A stretch of DNA of 51,828 nucleotides, taken from NCBI RefSeq assembly GCF_000964405.1, contig NZ_BANE01000057.1, positions 1 to 51,828 of the forward strand, written 5' to 3'. Below, piece by piece: positions 8,452 through 17,569 of the stretch. Origin of the DNA: Novacetimonas hansenii JCM 7643. GTDB lineage: Bacteria > Pseudomonadota > Alphaproteobacteria > Acetobacterales > Acetobacteraceae. The translations under genes and the position numbers were made by a program. Under the pieces are notes generated by a model that ran no database searches, was not told the origin of the DNA, and saw only the letters and a list, made by a program, of their open reading frames with translations. Every line of letters starts with the position of its first letter. Within the stretch, counting starts at the first letter, position 1.

Positions 8452-9942
8452 TTACATTATCTGTATCTGGGACTTAAACCCTATAAATTCAACATTTTTC
8501 AGGTTTCTTTGTGCATTGGGATGAAAATATATCTGAAAATCTGGCGCCAGTACGACACCACGCATGACATGGATCTGGTAATTCGTCTCGAATATCGTTG
8601 CATGTCCCTGCACGCCGGTTGCATGATTGGGGGCAGTCCTTGCCGGCATCATGGAGAGATCAAGTATATCCGTATCCGAAACTCCCGGAGCAATCTTCAC
8701 ATATGTCATGACCATGCCAAAAGCATCGTACGGTCTGCTTTTAATAAAACCGCGATCTACAAATGCTACATATGTTTCGTAATTGCGCAAGGATGTACGA
8801 GGATCATTATAGATCACTCCCCCCATGACCGTCAGTCCACCTTCAGAGTTGGAATAGGGATGATGGAGAATTTTTTGATCTACTTCCAGCCATGTACTCC
8901 ATGTCTGTTGGTGATTACGGGCTGTCCTTCCCGACAGGGCATAAGGTTGTCCATTTACGTCATAGTAATTATCGGGGTTGGGGGCTGAAATAAGCTGTCC
9001 ACCAATCTTGTAATGTCCAGGCAATTCATGTTTGCTTCCCAATACAGGCTCCCACCCAAGTTCAATGGGGGCCAACTGACCAACAATATTCGATGAATTA
9101 AAATGAAATCCGGTCCTATGTTGGCTGTTGGCATATATTCCGCGTTCAGCGAAATAAACACCTGCCTGTATGTAGGTATAACGTGATGGACGTCCGCGGA
9201 CACGAAATCCCCATTCCCCAGCGGGATAGGAGGTGATGTACTGGTTATCAATCGCAGCCTTTGGCCGTCCACAAAAACTGTTATTCTGGAAATTGCAAAA
9301 AAGGGAACTGGCGCTGAACTCGCTCATTTCCGTTAAACGTCCTCCAGCAATACTAACGCGCCCCCCAAGCAGGTTTTCTTCTCCATAAGCCGTAACCAGG
9401 TGGACGACGACATTACCTCCGCCCCCATATATTTCCGACGAATGCGCCAGCCAGTCTCCCATCATGCGATTGGCCGTTGTGCCATACCTGCTGGTAAAAA
9501 GCGTATGCGTGGCAAAGCCCTTTAGACCCAGTATCTTATCCCAGTTAATATGCAGGGCAGTATTGACCTGACCTGCATTACTTGATCCCTGCCGGTAATT
9601 CGGATGACCGGCTGTAGGGGGGGAAAGAGCATCTGTATATTCATTGGTATTGTCCATGGTCAGGGCAACCCCCCGCGACCGTAGCCATGACGTCATGCCA
9701 AACGGGTTGGTAAACAGGGCTTCTGGCCGTGAAAAGGGGGGGACTACAGGCTTGCTGGAGGGATTGGCCATCAGCGGTGTCGCGACACGCAATCTGGCAT
9801 CACTGTTTGAATTGTCCTGAAAAGTCTGCGCCAGCGCCTGTACTGATGATATAGTGACGAGGGCACCGAATATCAGGGTCGTTTTGACAAAAGACCATCC
9901 ATGACAACATGTGTTTTTACGCATTGCAAAAAATGCAATCAT
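8452..9942 (-). CDS. OprB-family carbohydrate-selective porin
   Basis: Outer-membrane beta-barrel for sugar or polyol diffusion. The 496-residue precursor has a hydrophobic signal segment (TLIFGALVTISSVQALA) with cleavage near ALAQ. Family blocks seen are LRSRGVALTMDNTNEYT, the many aromatic-rich strands, GVYFAERGIYAN, and the late region where OprB proteins carry their last strands; the C-terminus is QIQIM. The start at 9942 has no strong ribosome binding site, and ATG at 9924 is equally possible. An IS5 remnant lies just downstream and an AT-rich spacer upstream. A partner transporter is not adjacent. In acetic acid bacteria OprB porins supply periplasmic dehydrogenases with substrate. Confidence 0.88.
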   Translation of the reverse strand: MIAFFAMRKNTCCHGWSFVKTTLIFGALVTISSVQALAQTFQDNSNSDARLRVATPLMANPSSKPVVPPFSRPEALFTNPFGMTSWLRSRGVALTMDNTNEYTDALSPPTAGHPNYRQGSSNAGQVNTALHINWDKILGLKGFATHTLFTSRYGTTANRMMGDWLAHSSEIYGGGGNVVVHLVTAYGEENLLGGRVSIAGGRLTEMSEFSASSLFCNFQNNSFCGRPKAAIDNQYITSYPAGEWGFRVRGRPSRYTYIQAGVYFAERGIYANSQHRTGFHFNSSNIVGQLAPIELGWEPVLGSKHELPGHYKIGGQLISAPNPDNYYDVNGQPYALSGRTARNHQQTWSTWLEVDQKILHHPYSNSEGGLTVMGGVIYNDPRTSLRNYETYVAFVDRGFIKSRPYDAFGMVMTYVKIAPGVSDTDILDLSMMPARTAPNHATGVQGHATIFETNYQIHVMRGVVLAPDFQIYFHPNAQRNLKNVEFIGFKSQIQIM

Positions 9943-10259
9943 CCATCTGGCCCCGATATAATTTTACTTGGTCACTATCAGAATACACAATGAGAAAAAT
10001 AAGTTCCTGGTCACAGACCCGCTCTGACAGGTCATAATTCTAGAAACATTTTCTTTCTGATATTTGTTATTTCTTCAGAAAACCCTGAAAAAATCTGACT
10101 CACACAAAATCTGCTGAGTCCGTTACCAAAAATTCCCGATAGGATGTCGCCTGTATAAACAGGCGACATCTAGGGAATATTATTACTCTCATTAATAATC
10201 TATTTTAAGCAGCCGCTGTTTCTCGCGTTGAGAATCATACGGTCGCAAAGCCGTTACAA
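9943..10259. other. Intergenic region between porin and dehydrogenase
   Basis: 317 bases. It should hold the porin promoter (minus strand) and the terminator of the upstream minus-strand operon. The only clear structure is the hairpin at 10143-10170, listed separately. Confidence 0.5.
10143..10170 (-). terminator. Strong hairpin, probable operon terminator
   Basis: Perfect 11-bp stem, GATGTCGCCTG and CAGGCGACATC, with a 6-base TATAAA loop. It lies about 90 bases downstream of the 2-hydroxyacid dehydrogenase stop on the minus strand. A T-run appears only about nine bases after the stem, so termination is likely but not certain. Confidence 0.6.
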
Positions 10260-11189
10260 TCAGATAACGGCCGTCAGCAATGCCTGCCCTGCAAAATGAG
10301 CCGCAAGGTTGCGCACAACCAGATTACCCATTTCCAGGCGCGTCTCCACCGTAGCGCTTGCGCGATGGGGCTGCAGCACGGTGCGATTGGAATGCATCAG
10401 GGCAGTTGGCACATTGGGTTCATGTTCGAACACATCAAGGGCTGCGCCCCCCAATGTTCCTTCTTCCAACGCCTGCACCAATGCCTGCTCGTCCACGACT
10501 GAACCACGGGCGACATTCACAACGACCCCATGCGTTCCTACCGCGTCAAGAATATCGCGATTCACCAGATGCCGCGACCCAGGCCCACCGGATGCAGCAA
10601 TCACAAGGATCTCACTCTCCAGCGCCAATGCCTTCAGGTCAGGAACAAAATGATATTCATCCAGCCCGAAATCCTTCAGGTCGGTGTAGGATATGGGCAT
10701 TGAGAAAGCTTGGGCGCGCCGGGCAATCGCTCGACCGACCTGCCCCATTCCGATAATGCCCAGCTTTTTTCCTGTGACCTTATGACCAAGGGCCGGTGCG
10801 GGTGAATGACCCCACGCACCATCACGCACATACCGATCACTTTCTGGCAATCCACGCAGCAGGGACAGAATCAGACCCAGCGCCATGTCTGCCACATCAT
10901 CGGTCAGGACACCTGGCGTCGTCGTGACATGAATATGCCGCCGCCGGGCTTCCTTCAGGTCCACGGCATCGGTGCCAATACCATTTATGGCAATGATTTC
11001 AAGTGCGGGCAGGCTGTTCATGACCGGCGCGGGCACACCTGTCGCCCCGCCCGTTGCAATCGCGCGTATGTTGGGGGCAATCGCCTCCAATTGCTCCACA
11101 GAGGTAAAGCGATGAACGGTATAAGCCGCATCAAGCTGCTTTTCAACTTCAGGCATCATCGGTTCAATTAACAGGATTTCAGGCTTCAT
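10260..11189 (-). CDS. D-isomer-specific 2-hydroxyacid dehydrogenase
   Basis: NAD(P)-dependent reductase of 2-oxo acids such as hydroxypyruvate, glyoxylate or a sugar-derived keto acid. Seen: the nucleotide-binding GIIGMGQVGRA at about 143-153, the substrate Arg in NVARGSVVDEQAL, the Glu in DVFEHEPNVP, and the catalytic His as QPHRASAT. The 309 aa are typical. It is the last gene of a four-gene minus-strand operon and starts 18 bases after the hydratase, with AGGAG upstream. Neighbours handling sugar acids suggest a keto-acid substrate, but which one cannot be read from the sequence. Confidence 0.88.
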   Translation of the reverse strand: MKPEILLIEPMMPEVEKQLDAAYTVHRFTSVEQLEAIAPNIRAIATGGATGVPAPVMNSLPALEIIAINGIGTDAVDLKEARRRHIHVTTTPGVLTDDVADMALGLILSLLRGLPESDRYVRDGAWGHSPAPALGHKVTGKKLGIIGMGQVGRAIARRAQAFSMPISYTDLKDFGLDEYHFVPDLKALALESEILVIAASGGPGSRHLVNRDILDAVGTHGVVVNVARGSVVDEQALVQALEEGTLGGAALDVFEHEPNVPTALMHSNRTVLQPHRASATVETRLEMGNLVVRNLAAHFAGQALLTAVI

Positions 11190-11207
11190 GATGTATTGTC
11201 TCCTGTT

Positions 11208-11969
11208 TCAGGCAAGAATGGTATGTACGGACCCAATGGCAGGGAAGCTTGCGCTGACCCTTGCACCATGATCCACAAAGATAGTCCCGGTGGTGGAACC
11301 AGTTGTAACGATACTTCCTGCATCAATACCCAGATTGCGGCGCGAGGCGTGGTTGGCAAGCCATACCAGAAGACGAAGCGGGTCACCGGCGGAGTTTCCC
11401 CCCACATGCTCGGCAACAGTCTCGTCATTGATGCTAAGGCGCACATGCTCCACGACAGGGTTATATTTTCGCCACTCGGCGACCCCTGGCCCAACGATCA
11501 GTGCGCCATGACTCTGCTGGTCGGCAGTGTGCAGAAATTTATGCTGTGATCCCGGTGTTTCGAAACGTGTGTCCAGAATCTCGATAACAGGATGGATAGT
11601 ACCGATCCTGTCCATGACCTCATCACGTGTCCAATCCCGCTCACGCGGGGGCAGAGCCTGGGCAAAGCGATAGGCTATTTCCGCCTCAACGCCCAGATGG
11701 CGACACAGTCCATGCGGGACTGTCGCACCATCATTGAAGAGAGTTGATGCATGGATGGGGGCACAGAACGGTTCAGATGATGGCGTCTGCGCCCCGACCT
11801 TCCACCCCACAATCGGCCCAAGATGCTGCGCAACCTCGTCCTGGATACGATAGGCATCTTCAATCGACAAAGGCACAAGATTATCATCCACATGTGCCGG
11901 TGGTGGTGTTTTGCCATTTCGCACCGATAACAGCAGATGTACCACGTCGGTCGAGACAACATCAGTCAT
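11208..11969 (-). CDS. 2-keto-4-pentenoate hydratase-like (FAH superfamily)
   Basis: Member of the fumarylacetoacetate hydrolase superfamily, MhpD/hydratase branch: metal-dependent hydration or decarboxylation of short 2-keto acids. Its 253 aa fit. Seen: GWKVGAQ, the probable metal-binding glutamates in GVEAEIAYRF, the PVIEILDTRF strand and the late GSIVTTGSTTGTIFVDHG block. Gaps of 18 to 27 bases tie it to the transporter before it and the dehydrogenase after it. In sugar-acid operons such proteins act on 2-keto-3-deoxy acids, a reasonable inference here since no aromatic ring-cleavage gene is adjacent. Confidence 0.82.
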   Translation of the reverse strand: MTDVVSTDVVHLLLSVRNGKTPPPAHVDDNLVPLSIEDAYRIQDEVAQHLGPIVGWKVGAQTPSSEPFCAPIHASTLFNDGATVPHGLCRHLGVEAEIAYRFAQALPPRERDWTRDEVMDRIGTIHPVIEILDTRFETPGSQHKFLHTADQQSHGALIVGPGVAEWRKYNPVVEHVRLSINDETVAEHVGGNSAGDPLRLLVWLANHASRRNLGIDAGSIVTTGSTTGTIFVDHGARVSASFPAIGSVHTILA

Positions 11970-11996
11970 TGTTACATTTCCGTCTAATCATAAAAT

Positions 11997-13397
11997 TTAC
12001 AGAATATCGTTCTGCTCAAGCAGGTCGCGGTTGCGGCATTCCGGAATAAAGAACGTGGTTGCAATTGTGGTCATCGAAAGAAGGACGACATATCCAGCGA
12101 TCGGCAGCCATGCCATCTGTCCGGGATGAACCGCATCGGGATGGAATGCCGCGACCCAGCGAATGATGAATGACCCCACCAAAGGCGTCACGCCACCGGC
12201 TATTACGGCCGATACTTCGCGTGACATGGATACCGCCATGTAGCGATGACGTGCGCCGAACATTTCCGGCAGCATCGCCGCCTGTGTCCCAAACATGCCC
12301 CATGTCGTTATCCCCAGTCCCATCGACAGCGCAAGCACGGCCAGCAGCGGGCGACCCGTGCTGAAAGCATACCATACGGGAAACGCCGTGACGCCCTGCA
12401 GGATCGCAAAACTGCGATAGACTTTTATGCGTCCGAACCGATCGCTCAGCAACCCGGCGATGGGCACGGTAAATCCGCCCACCACGGCAGCCGTTATCAG
12501 GGCCGACGTGCCCCACAGGCCCGGCAGGCCCATCGTATTGACGATATAGCTGATCGCCAGCACCTGATAGATGGATGAGCCGCCATTTTCCGCCATCCTG
12601 ACGCCAATCCCCGCAATGATGGTCCGCCATGAGGTACGGATGACCACAGCCAGGGCTTCATGCTCTTCTTGCGTCTTACGCTGGATTTTCTCGAACGTCG
12701 GCGATTCCTTCAGCTTGAGACGCATGTAGAGGGCAACCACCAGGATCACGGCGCTGACCAGGAACGGAACACGCCAGACCCATGAATGCGTAATGTCCGT
12801 CACGCCAAACAACAGGCCGCAATAGACAATGGCGGCAATGATGGTGCCGATCTGGATGCCAAGGAACGGCAGCGAGGCATAGAATCCACGATGTCCTGCC
12901 GGGGCATATTCCGTCATCATCACGGCCGCGCCTGCCTGCTCTGCCCCGGCGCCAAGTCCCTGCAGCACCCGCGCTGTGACCAGCAGGACAGGGGCCCATA
13001 CCCCTATTGTCTGGTACGTGGGGATCAGACCGATGCCCGTGCTTGCAAGACCCATCAGCGTCACCGTGATGAGCAGGACTTTCTTGCGCCCGATAGTATC
13101 ACCCAACGTGCCAAAAATAATGCCACCGACAGGCCTTACTGCAAACCCGACGAAATAGGTTGCAAAGCTGGCGATGAGGCTCGTCACAGGGGAAACCGAC
13201 GGAAAGAAGAGCGGTCCGAACACCAGTGCGGATGCAAGGCTGTAGAGCGCGAAATCGTAATATTCGAGCGCACTGCCCAGCGAGCACGTCCATGCCGCAC
13301 GTCGAAGTTCGCTTACGCTCAGGGCCATTCGTGTTGCGCCCGCGCCCCGTATTATCCGACCGTCCGCACCGACGGCCCCGAATGCTGCCTGTGTCAT
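11997..13397 (-). CDS. MHS-family MFS transporter
   Basis: Proton-coupled uptake carrier of the metabolite:H+ symporter family, relatives of which carry citrate, shikimate, alpha-ketoglutarate and proline/betaine. The 466 residues hold about 12 membrane segments. Diagnostic features: SLGSALEYYDFALYS at the first helix, GTLGDTIGRKKVLLIT in the loop after helix 2, RVLQGLGAGAEQAGA in helix 4, and DRFGRIKVYRS in the central repeat. The start ATG overlaps the stop of the preceding Gfo/Idh gene in ATGA, so translation is coupled. It presumably imports the organic or sugar acid used by this operon. Confidence 0.9.
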   Translation of the reverse strand: MTQAAFGAVGADGRIIRGAGATRMALSVSELRRAAWTCSLGSALEYYDFALYSLASALVFGPLFFPSVSPVTSLIASFATYFVGFAVRPVGGIIFGTLGDTIGRKKVLLITVTLMGLASTGIGLIPTYQTIGVWAPVLLVTARVLQGLGAGAEQAGAAVMMTEYAPAGHRGFYASLPFLGIQIGTIIAAIVYCGLLFGVTDITHSWVWRVPFLVSAVILVVALYMRLKLKESPTFEKIQRKTQEEHEALAVVIRTSWRTIIAGIGVRMAENGGSSIYQVLAISYIVNTMGLPGLWGTSALITAAVVGGFTVPIAGLLSDRFGRIKVYRSFAILQGVTAFPVWYAFSTGRPLLAVLALSMGLGITTWGMFGTQAAMLPEMFGARHRYMAVSMSREVSAVIAGGVTPLVGSFIIRWVAAFHPDAVHPGQMAWLPIAGYVVLLSMTTIATTFFIPECRNRDLLEQNDIL

Positions 13398-14401
13398 GGA
13401 ATGTCCACTTCGATCTGACGGCCCGTCAGGGCCGATTCACGAATGGCCAGCGCTATGGCAAGCGCGGCTAGTCCATCTTCACCAGTGGCGGCAGGCTGTC
13501 TCCTGCCCCGCACCGCACCGCTGAAGGTGGCAAGTGCATAGTGATAGAGATTGTGGTGATGGATGGGTATTTCACGCTCCCCATCGGCATTACGGATAAA
13601 CAGCCGACCCGCAGGCCGTTGGCTCATGCAATCGCGACCGACAAGGACACCATCGCTGCCATAAAATTCCACGCCGCCTTCTGAAAATGGCACGGTATAG
13701 GATCCATGGATCTGCACCAGCACGTCACCGGGAAAACGCATAATGACCATGATGCCATCTTCCACCCCGTCATGAGCCAAACGACCGCTTTGCGTCATGG
13801 CCATGACGTGGGTCGGGTTGCTGCCGATCAAGAAGCGGAGCGTGTCAATATCATGGATCGTGCTGTCAAGGATCAGCCCGCCACCACCCGCATCATTGAT
13901 CCGCCATCCATGCAGGGCCTGGGCCAGGAAATTGGCGTGGAACACACGTACGGCGTTAAGCCGCCCGATGGCACCTTCCGCCAGAAGCCGACGCAGTTCC
14001 TGGTGCATGGCGTTGCAGCGCAGGTGATGATTGATCCCCAGCACCACCCCTGCCGTACGACACGCGGCAATCATGTCATGCGCGTCGGTGACACGAAGGG
14101 CGAGCGGCTTCTCGCAGAGCACGTGTTTACCTGCCGCCGCAGCAGCCATGGTCTGCGCATGGTGAAACTGATTGGCAGTGCTGATATAAACGGCATTCAC
14201 CCTGTCATCGGCAAGGATTGCGCCAATATCTGTCACATGTGCAGGAATGGCGTTTTCATTTGCGAACTTCGCCCCACGTTCTTCACTGGAACTCAGGACG
14301 GTTACAATGCTGCTGTCATTCTGTACACGAATGGCATCCACAATCCATTGCCTGGCGACGTTACTTGCGCCGATCAGGGCCCAGCCGATATGTTCATTCA
14401 T
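13394..14401 (-). CDS. Gfo/Idh/MocA-family oxidoreductase
   Basis: NAD(P)-dependent sugar or cyclitol dehydrogenase. Seen: the N-terminal Rossmann motif (WALIGASNVARQW), the family motif EKPLAL near residue 95, and the C-terminal substrate domain with DSTIHDIDTLRFL. I use ATG at 14401 (335 aa), which gives MNEHIGWALIG; an in-frame ATG 14 codons upstream would add an unusual Arg/Gly-rich leader. It is the first gene of the operon with the MHS transporter, hydratase and 2-hydroxyacid dehydrogenase, suggesting that an imported sugar or cyclitol is first oxidised and then degraded through keto acids. Confidence 0.87.
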   Translation of the reverse strand: MNEHIGWALIGASNVARQWIVDAIRVQNDSSIVTVLSSSEERGAKFANENAIPAHVTDIGAILADDRVNAVYISTANQFHHAQTMAAAAAGKHVLCEKPLALRVTDAHDMIAACRTAGVVLGINHHLRCNAMHQELRRLLAEGAIGRLNAVRVFHANFLAQALHGWRINDAGGGGLILDSTIHDIDTLRFLIGSNPTHVMAMTQSGRLAHDGVEDGIMVIMRFPGDVLVQIHGSYTVPFSEGGVEFYGSDGVLVGRDCMSQRPAGRLFIRNADGEREIPIHHHNLYHYALATFSGAVRGRRQPAATGEDGLAALAIALAIRESALTGRQIEVDIP

Positions 14402-14683
14402 TGAATAGCCACGGGCATCACGTGCCCTCCCCGTCTCTGGCACGGCTTCGTGCAGGTCTGTATTATTTTTATATTCAGTTTGGGAATGTTACGTATGTAA
14501 CGATGGTTTTTATTAACCTGTTGGTGGAAGTTCTGATTTTGGCAATCATGAACTTTAACGCCACCCTGACAGGCAGGTTTTCCAACGATAAAAACAATAT
14601 CGTGAAAAAGGATCAGGTTTCTGGCCCTACACCCGATCCTTCGTCGCCCTGCCTGTCTTTTTGCGCAAGTGGGAATACTTGTC

Positions 14684-15613
14684 TCAGCTCGGCAGGGTCA
14701 TCAGCGCCTCCGTCGTGGTTATGATGGTACCACCATGCGCCAGAAGCCCCACCAAAAGGGGCGTCTGTCCCGCATTCCACGCCATGCTGAGCAGGCCAGA
14801 GGGAACATCGGCGTCGGTGTATGGATATGCCATTTCCATGGCATCGGACGCCATGCGCCTATAATCCCCCACCGTATGGGTTACAGCGCAGGCACCATTG
14901 CGACCACCAGAGGAATAGAGCACGAATAACGGATCGTCGCGGTACATGGCTTCTGGCGGGAAATCAGGTTCATACCAGTCCACCATGGCATCATAATAAT
15001 GGTCACGACCGGCCGTCATCGTAATTTCCGCACCGTTGATGGCAGTAACCAGAACCAGATGCACCCGCGTCCGCGTCCCCGTCCCCGCAATTTCCAGCGC
15101 ACCATCCAACGTAGCCTTCAGCGGAACGGGACCGGACGCGCCACCAATACCATCCCCCGTCAGGACGGCAACCGCGCCACATTCCATCAGACGTTCCGCC
15201 ATTGAATGTGCATCAAGTTCCGTGTCCAGCACGACATGCACCGCACCAATACGGGCACAGGCCAGCAGCGCCACGATGCTTTCAACCATCAGGGGCAGGT
15301 GAATTGCGACCCTGTCACCACGCTGCACGCCCTGATCCTTCAGTGCATTCGCAAGGCGGCAGACACGTTCGTGCAGTTCGCGATAACATACCGCCTCCGC
15401 GCCTGCATTGGTGCGGATAATCACGGCCGCCCGGTCTGGACAATCACCCAGGTGGCGGTCAACACACAGGGCGGACACATTCAATGCCCTGCGACCATGA
15501 TCAGGCTGCGGGCGGAAACGATGCTTTCCGGCCGTAGGGGGCTGTTGCGGGAGGGCAGCCCCCGTACGGGGAACTGACCGAAGGGCGGAATTTTCATAAT
15601 TCATGCTGATCAT
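14684..15613 (-). pseudogene. Truncated acetyl/acyl-CoA synthetase-like relic
   Basis: Only the N-terminal 309 residues of an AMP-binding acetyl- or propionyl-CoA synthetase remain; intact members have about 630-650. Readable blocks include LNVSALCVDRHL, DRAAVIIRTN, RGDRVAIHLPLM and ALLACARIGAVHVV. The ATP-binding loop, normally YTSGSTGKPKG, reads YSSGGRNGACAV, so the essential Ser/Thr-Gly-Lys pattern is lost. The frame stops soon after LLAHGGTIITT, with no C-terminal lid domain in any frame below. It is divergent from an ScfR-type regulator, the usual partner of short-chain acyl-CoA genes. The frame is still clean, so a non-catalytic role cannot be excluded. Confidence 0.75.
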
Positions 15614-15745
15614 GGTCCTGTTCCTTAATCCATCGGGTTGCGCCCGCATCCACCGCCCAGGAAACCGCGACGAATAGACCGGCGGGAAAGATTGCGTACG
15701 AAGTGCATCACAACAGGCAAAAGCAGGGATGCAGTATGGCATGCA

Positions 15746-15788
15746 GCCTGCCGGACATGGCGCAAACGATGTTTCATGTCCGGCAGGC
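15746..15788. promoter_or_regulatory. Long inverted repeat in the acs relic/ScfR gap
   Basis: Perfect 14-bp arms GCCTGCCGGACATG (15746-15759) and CATGTCCGGCAGGC (15775-15788) with a 15-base spacer. It lies about 135 bases upstream of the synthetase-like start and 200 upstream of the regulator start. It is a candidate operator or an old terminator; no T-run follows on either strand. Confidence 0.55.
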
Positions 15789-15989
15789 CGTGCCAGAAAG
15801 CACAATCCGCACGTTATGTTTTGCGGAACATGTTTATTTTATAATTGTTTTTGTTCCGTCATGGCGCTTCATGTTTTCTGCTCTTGTTTTTTTTGTTACC
15901 CAGACTTTGGCAAATCCTGATTGTGGACGAAAGATGTTTTGCCGTTTAAAGGGGCGAATGCCGCGCCGCGAATTGCAAAGATTGCGAAG

Positions 15990-17438
15990 ATGAAAAAAGC
16001 CGCCACCAAAACCTTTACCGGATCACGTATCCGTCATCAGCGACACCGCGTCGGAATGACACAAAGCGCACTGGCGCAGCGACTGGGTATTTCCGCCAGT
16101 TACCTGAACCAGATTGAACATGATACACGACCGCTTCCCATTACATTGCTTGGCGCGCTGTGCACTCTCTTCTCCGTTGGTGCGGATTATTTCAGCGATA
16201 CCGAAGAAACCCGCGGTATGCAGGCCGTGCGGGAAATTCTGGCTGATCCCGTATTCGACATGGATGCCATACGGCTTGACAGTATTCACGCCGCCATGCG
16301 TGTGGCCCCAGACCTGTGTGCGCAGTTCGTGCGGCTTTATCGCGCCTATCTCCTGCGGCAAGAACATGCCGAAGCGGCACTGATCGGGGGAGGATCTGCA
16401 TCATCACGCGCAATGCAGCATGACGGCCCCGATCGGGTTGAACCTTATGAAGCCGTGAATGACTGGGTTCAGGCGCAACGTAACTATTTTGACGAGATTG
16501 ATCGCTGTGCGGAACAGCAATTCGAGATGATGCGCCTTGATGAAGGCAGTCCTGGTGAGCAGCTTGCCCGCTACCTGCTTGACCGCCATGGCATCCGCAC
16601 CGAAATCGACCTCAACCTGAGCCAGAAGGGCCTGATGTGGCACATCGACCGTCGCCAGCGCATCCTGTTCCTGTCACGCCTTGCCCCTTCGGAAAGTAGC
16701 ACGTTCTGGATGGCACAGGCATTGGGCCAGATTGAACATCAAAGCCTGTTCGCACGCGTAGTCCGCCGTTCACGCCTGAAGGAAAGTGAGGCGCGGGGAT
16801 TGGCACGCGTGTACCTTACCAACTATTTCGCGGGCGCATTGCTTCTGCCTTATGAGCGGTTTCGTGTTACGGCACATGAAGTGCGCCATGACCTGGAACT
16901 GCTGCAACGCCATTTCGGTGTCAGTTTCGAGCAGGCCTGCCACCGGCTGAGCACCATGCAACGCCCAGGGCATGAGGGGATCCCCTTTTATTTCCTGAAG
17001 ACGGATATCGCGGGAAACATTCTCAAAAGTTTCAGCGCGAACCGCTTTACACAGTCCCGCTTTGGCGGTCCGTGTCCGTTATGGAACATTTTCCGCGCCT
17101 TCAGCACCCCCCAGCAGGTGCAGGTCCAGCTATCCCAGACGACCGACGGCGCGGTCTATCTCAATATCGCGCGGACGGTCGGGCGCAACAGCATCTCTTA
17201 TCTTGACCGGCCACGCCTGACGGCTGTGGTCCTTGGCTGCTCCATCACCGATGCGCCCCAGATCGTCTATTCTGCGGGGCTGGACCTGAAAGATCCGCGC
17301 ATGATCATTCCCATTGGTCCTGGCTGTCGCGCATGCACCCGCGAACACTGCCACCATCGTGCCCTGCCGATGATGGGTCATCGTGTTGATGTCGATAACG
17401 AAGGACGTGGCATCGCACCATATCGCACTGCATTATAG
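15990..17438 (+). CDS. XRE/ScfR-type short-chain acyl transcriptional regulator
   Basis: Cytoplasmic regulator of the XRE plus DUF2083 family (ScfR/RamB/PccR type), which controls acetate or propionate genes in response to short-chain acyl-CoA. An N-terminal helix-turn-helix lies at about 12-65 (IRHQRHRVGMTQSALAQRLG and SASYLNQIEHD). A middle IrrE-like metallopeptidase fold follows (YLTNYFAGALLLPY). The C-terminal sensor region has a Cys/His cluster, CRACTREHCHHRALP. I start at ATG 15990 (482 aa), directly before the HTH; TTG at 15921 would add 23 unlikely residues. A RamB-box-like ACTTTGGCAAAT lies at 15903-15914. Its usual target, an acyl-CoA synthetase, is only a relic here, so its present regulon must be elsewhere or lost. 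Confidence 0.87.
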   Translation: MKKAATKTFTGSRIRHQRHRVGMTQSALAQRLGISASYLNQIEHDTRPLPITLLGALCTLFSVGADYFSDTEETRGMQAVREILADPVFDMDAIRLDSIHAAMRVAPDLCAQFVRLYRAYLLRQEHAEAALIGGGSASSRAMQHDGPDRVEPYEAVNDWVQAQRNYFDEIDRCAEQQFEMMRLDEGSPGEQLARYLLDRHGIRTEIDLNLSQKGLMWHIDRRQRILFLSRLAPSESSTFWMAQALGQIEHQSLFARVVRRSRLKESEARGLARVYLTNYFAGALLLPYERFRVTAHEVRHDLELLQRHFGVSFEQACHRLSTMQRPGHEGIPFYFLKTDIAGNILKSFSANRFTQSRFGGPCPLWNIFRAFSTPQQVQVQLSQTTDGAVYLNIARTVGRNSISYLDRPRLTAVVLGCSITDAPQIVYSAGLDLKDPRMIIPIGPGCRACTREHCHHRALPMMGHRVDVDNEGRGIAPYRTAL

Positions 17439-17514
17439 GCAACCTGTGATGGAGCATGATGGAAACCTGCCTGCATGGCTGCGTTCATGACACGCGGCGC
17501 GTGTGTCATACACC

Positions 17515-17536
17515 TGATGGTGTAAATATACCATCA
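17515..17536. promoter_or_regulatory. Palindromic operator upstream of idnD-like gene
   Basis: Arms TGATGGT and ACCATCA are perfect 7-bp inverted repeats with an 8-base AT-rich spacer; further matches inside the spacer make 18 of 22 positions symmetric. The layout suits a GntR- or LacI-type repressor. A second, looser inverted repeat (ATGACAC and GTGTCAT) lies at 17486-17508. Their position argues that the gene starts downstream, at 17570 or 17612. Confidence 0.65.
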
Positions 17537-17569
17537 GTATGCTGCATTTTGTCAAATGCGGGCGATGTC

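Noticed and set aside
13706-14404. 232-codon plus-strand open frame
   Set aside because: Antisense to the Gfo/Idh oxidoreductase, which has all its family motifs.
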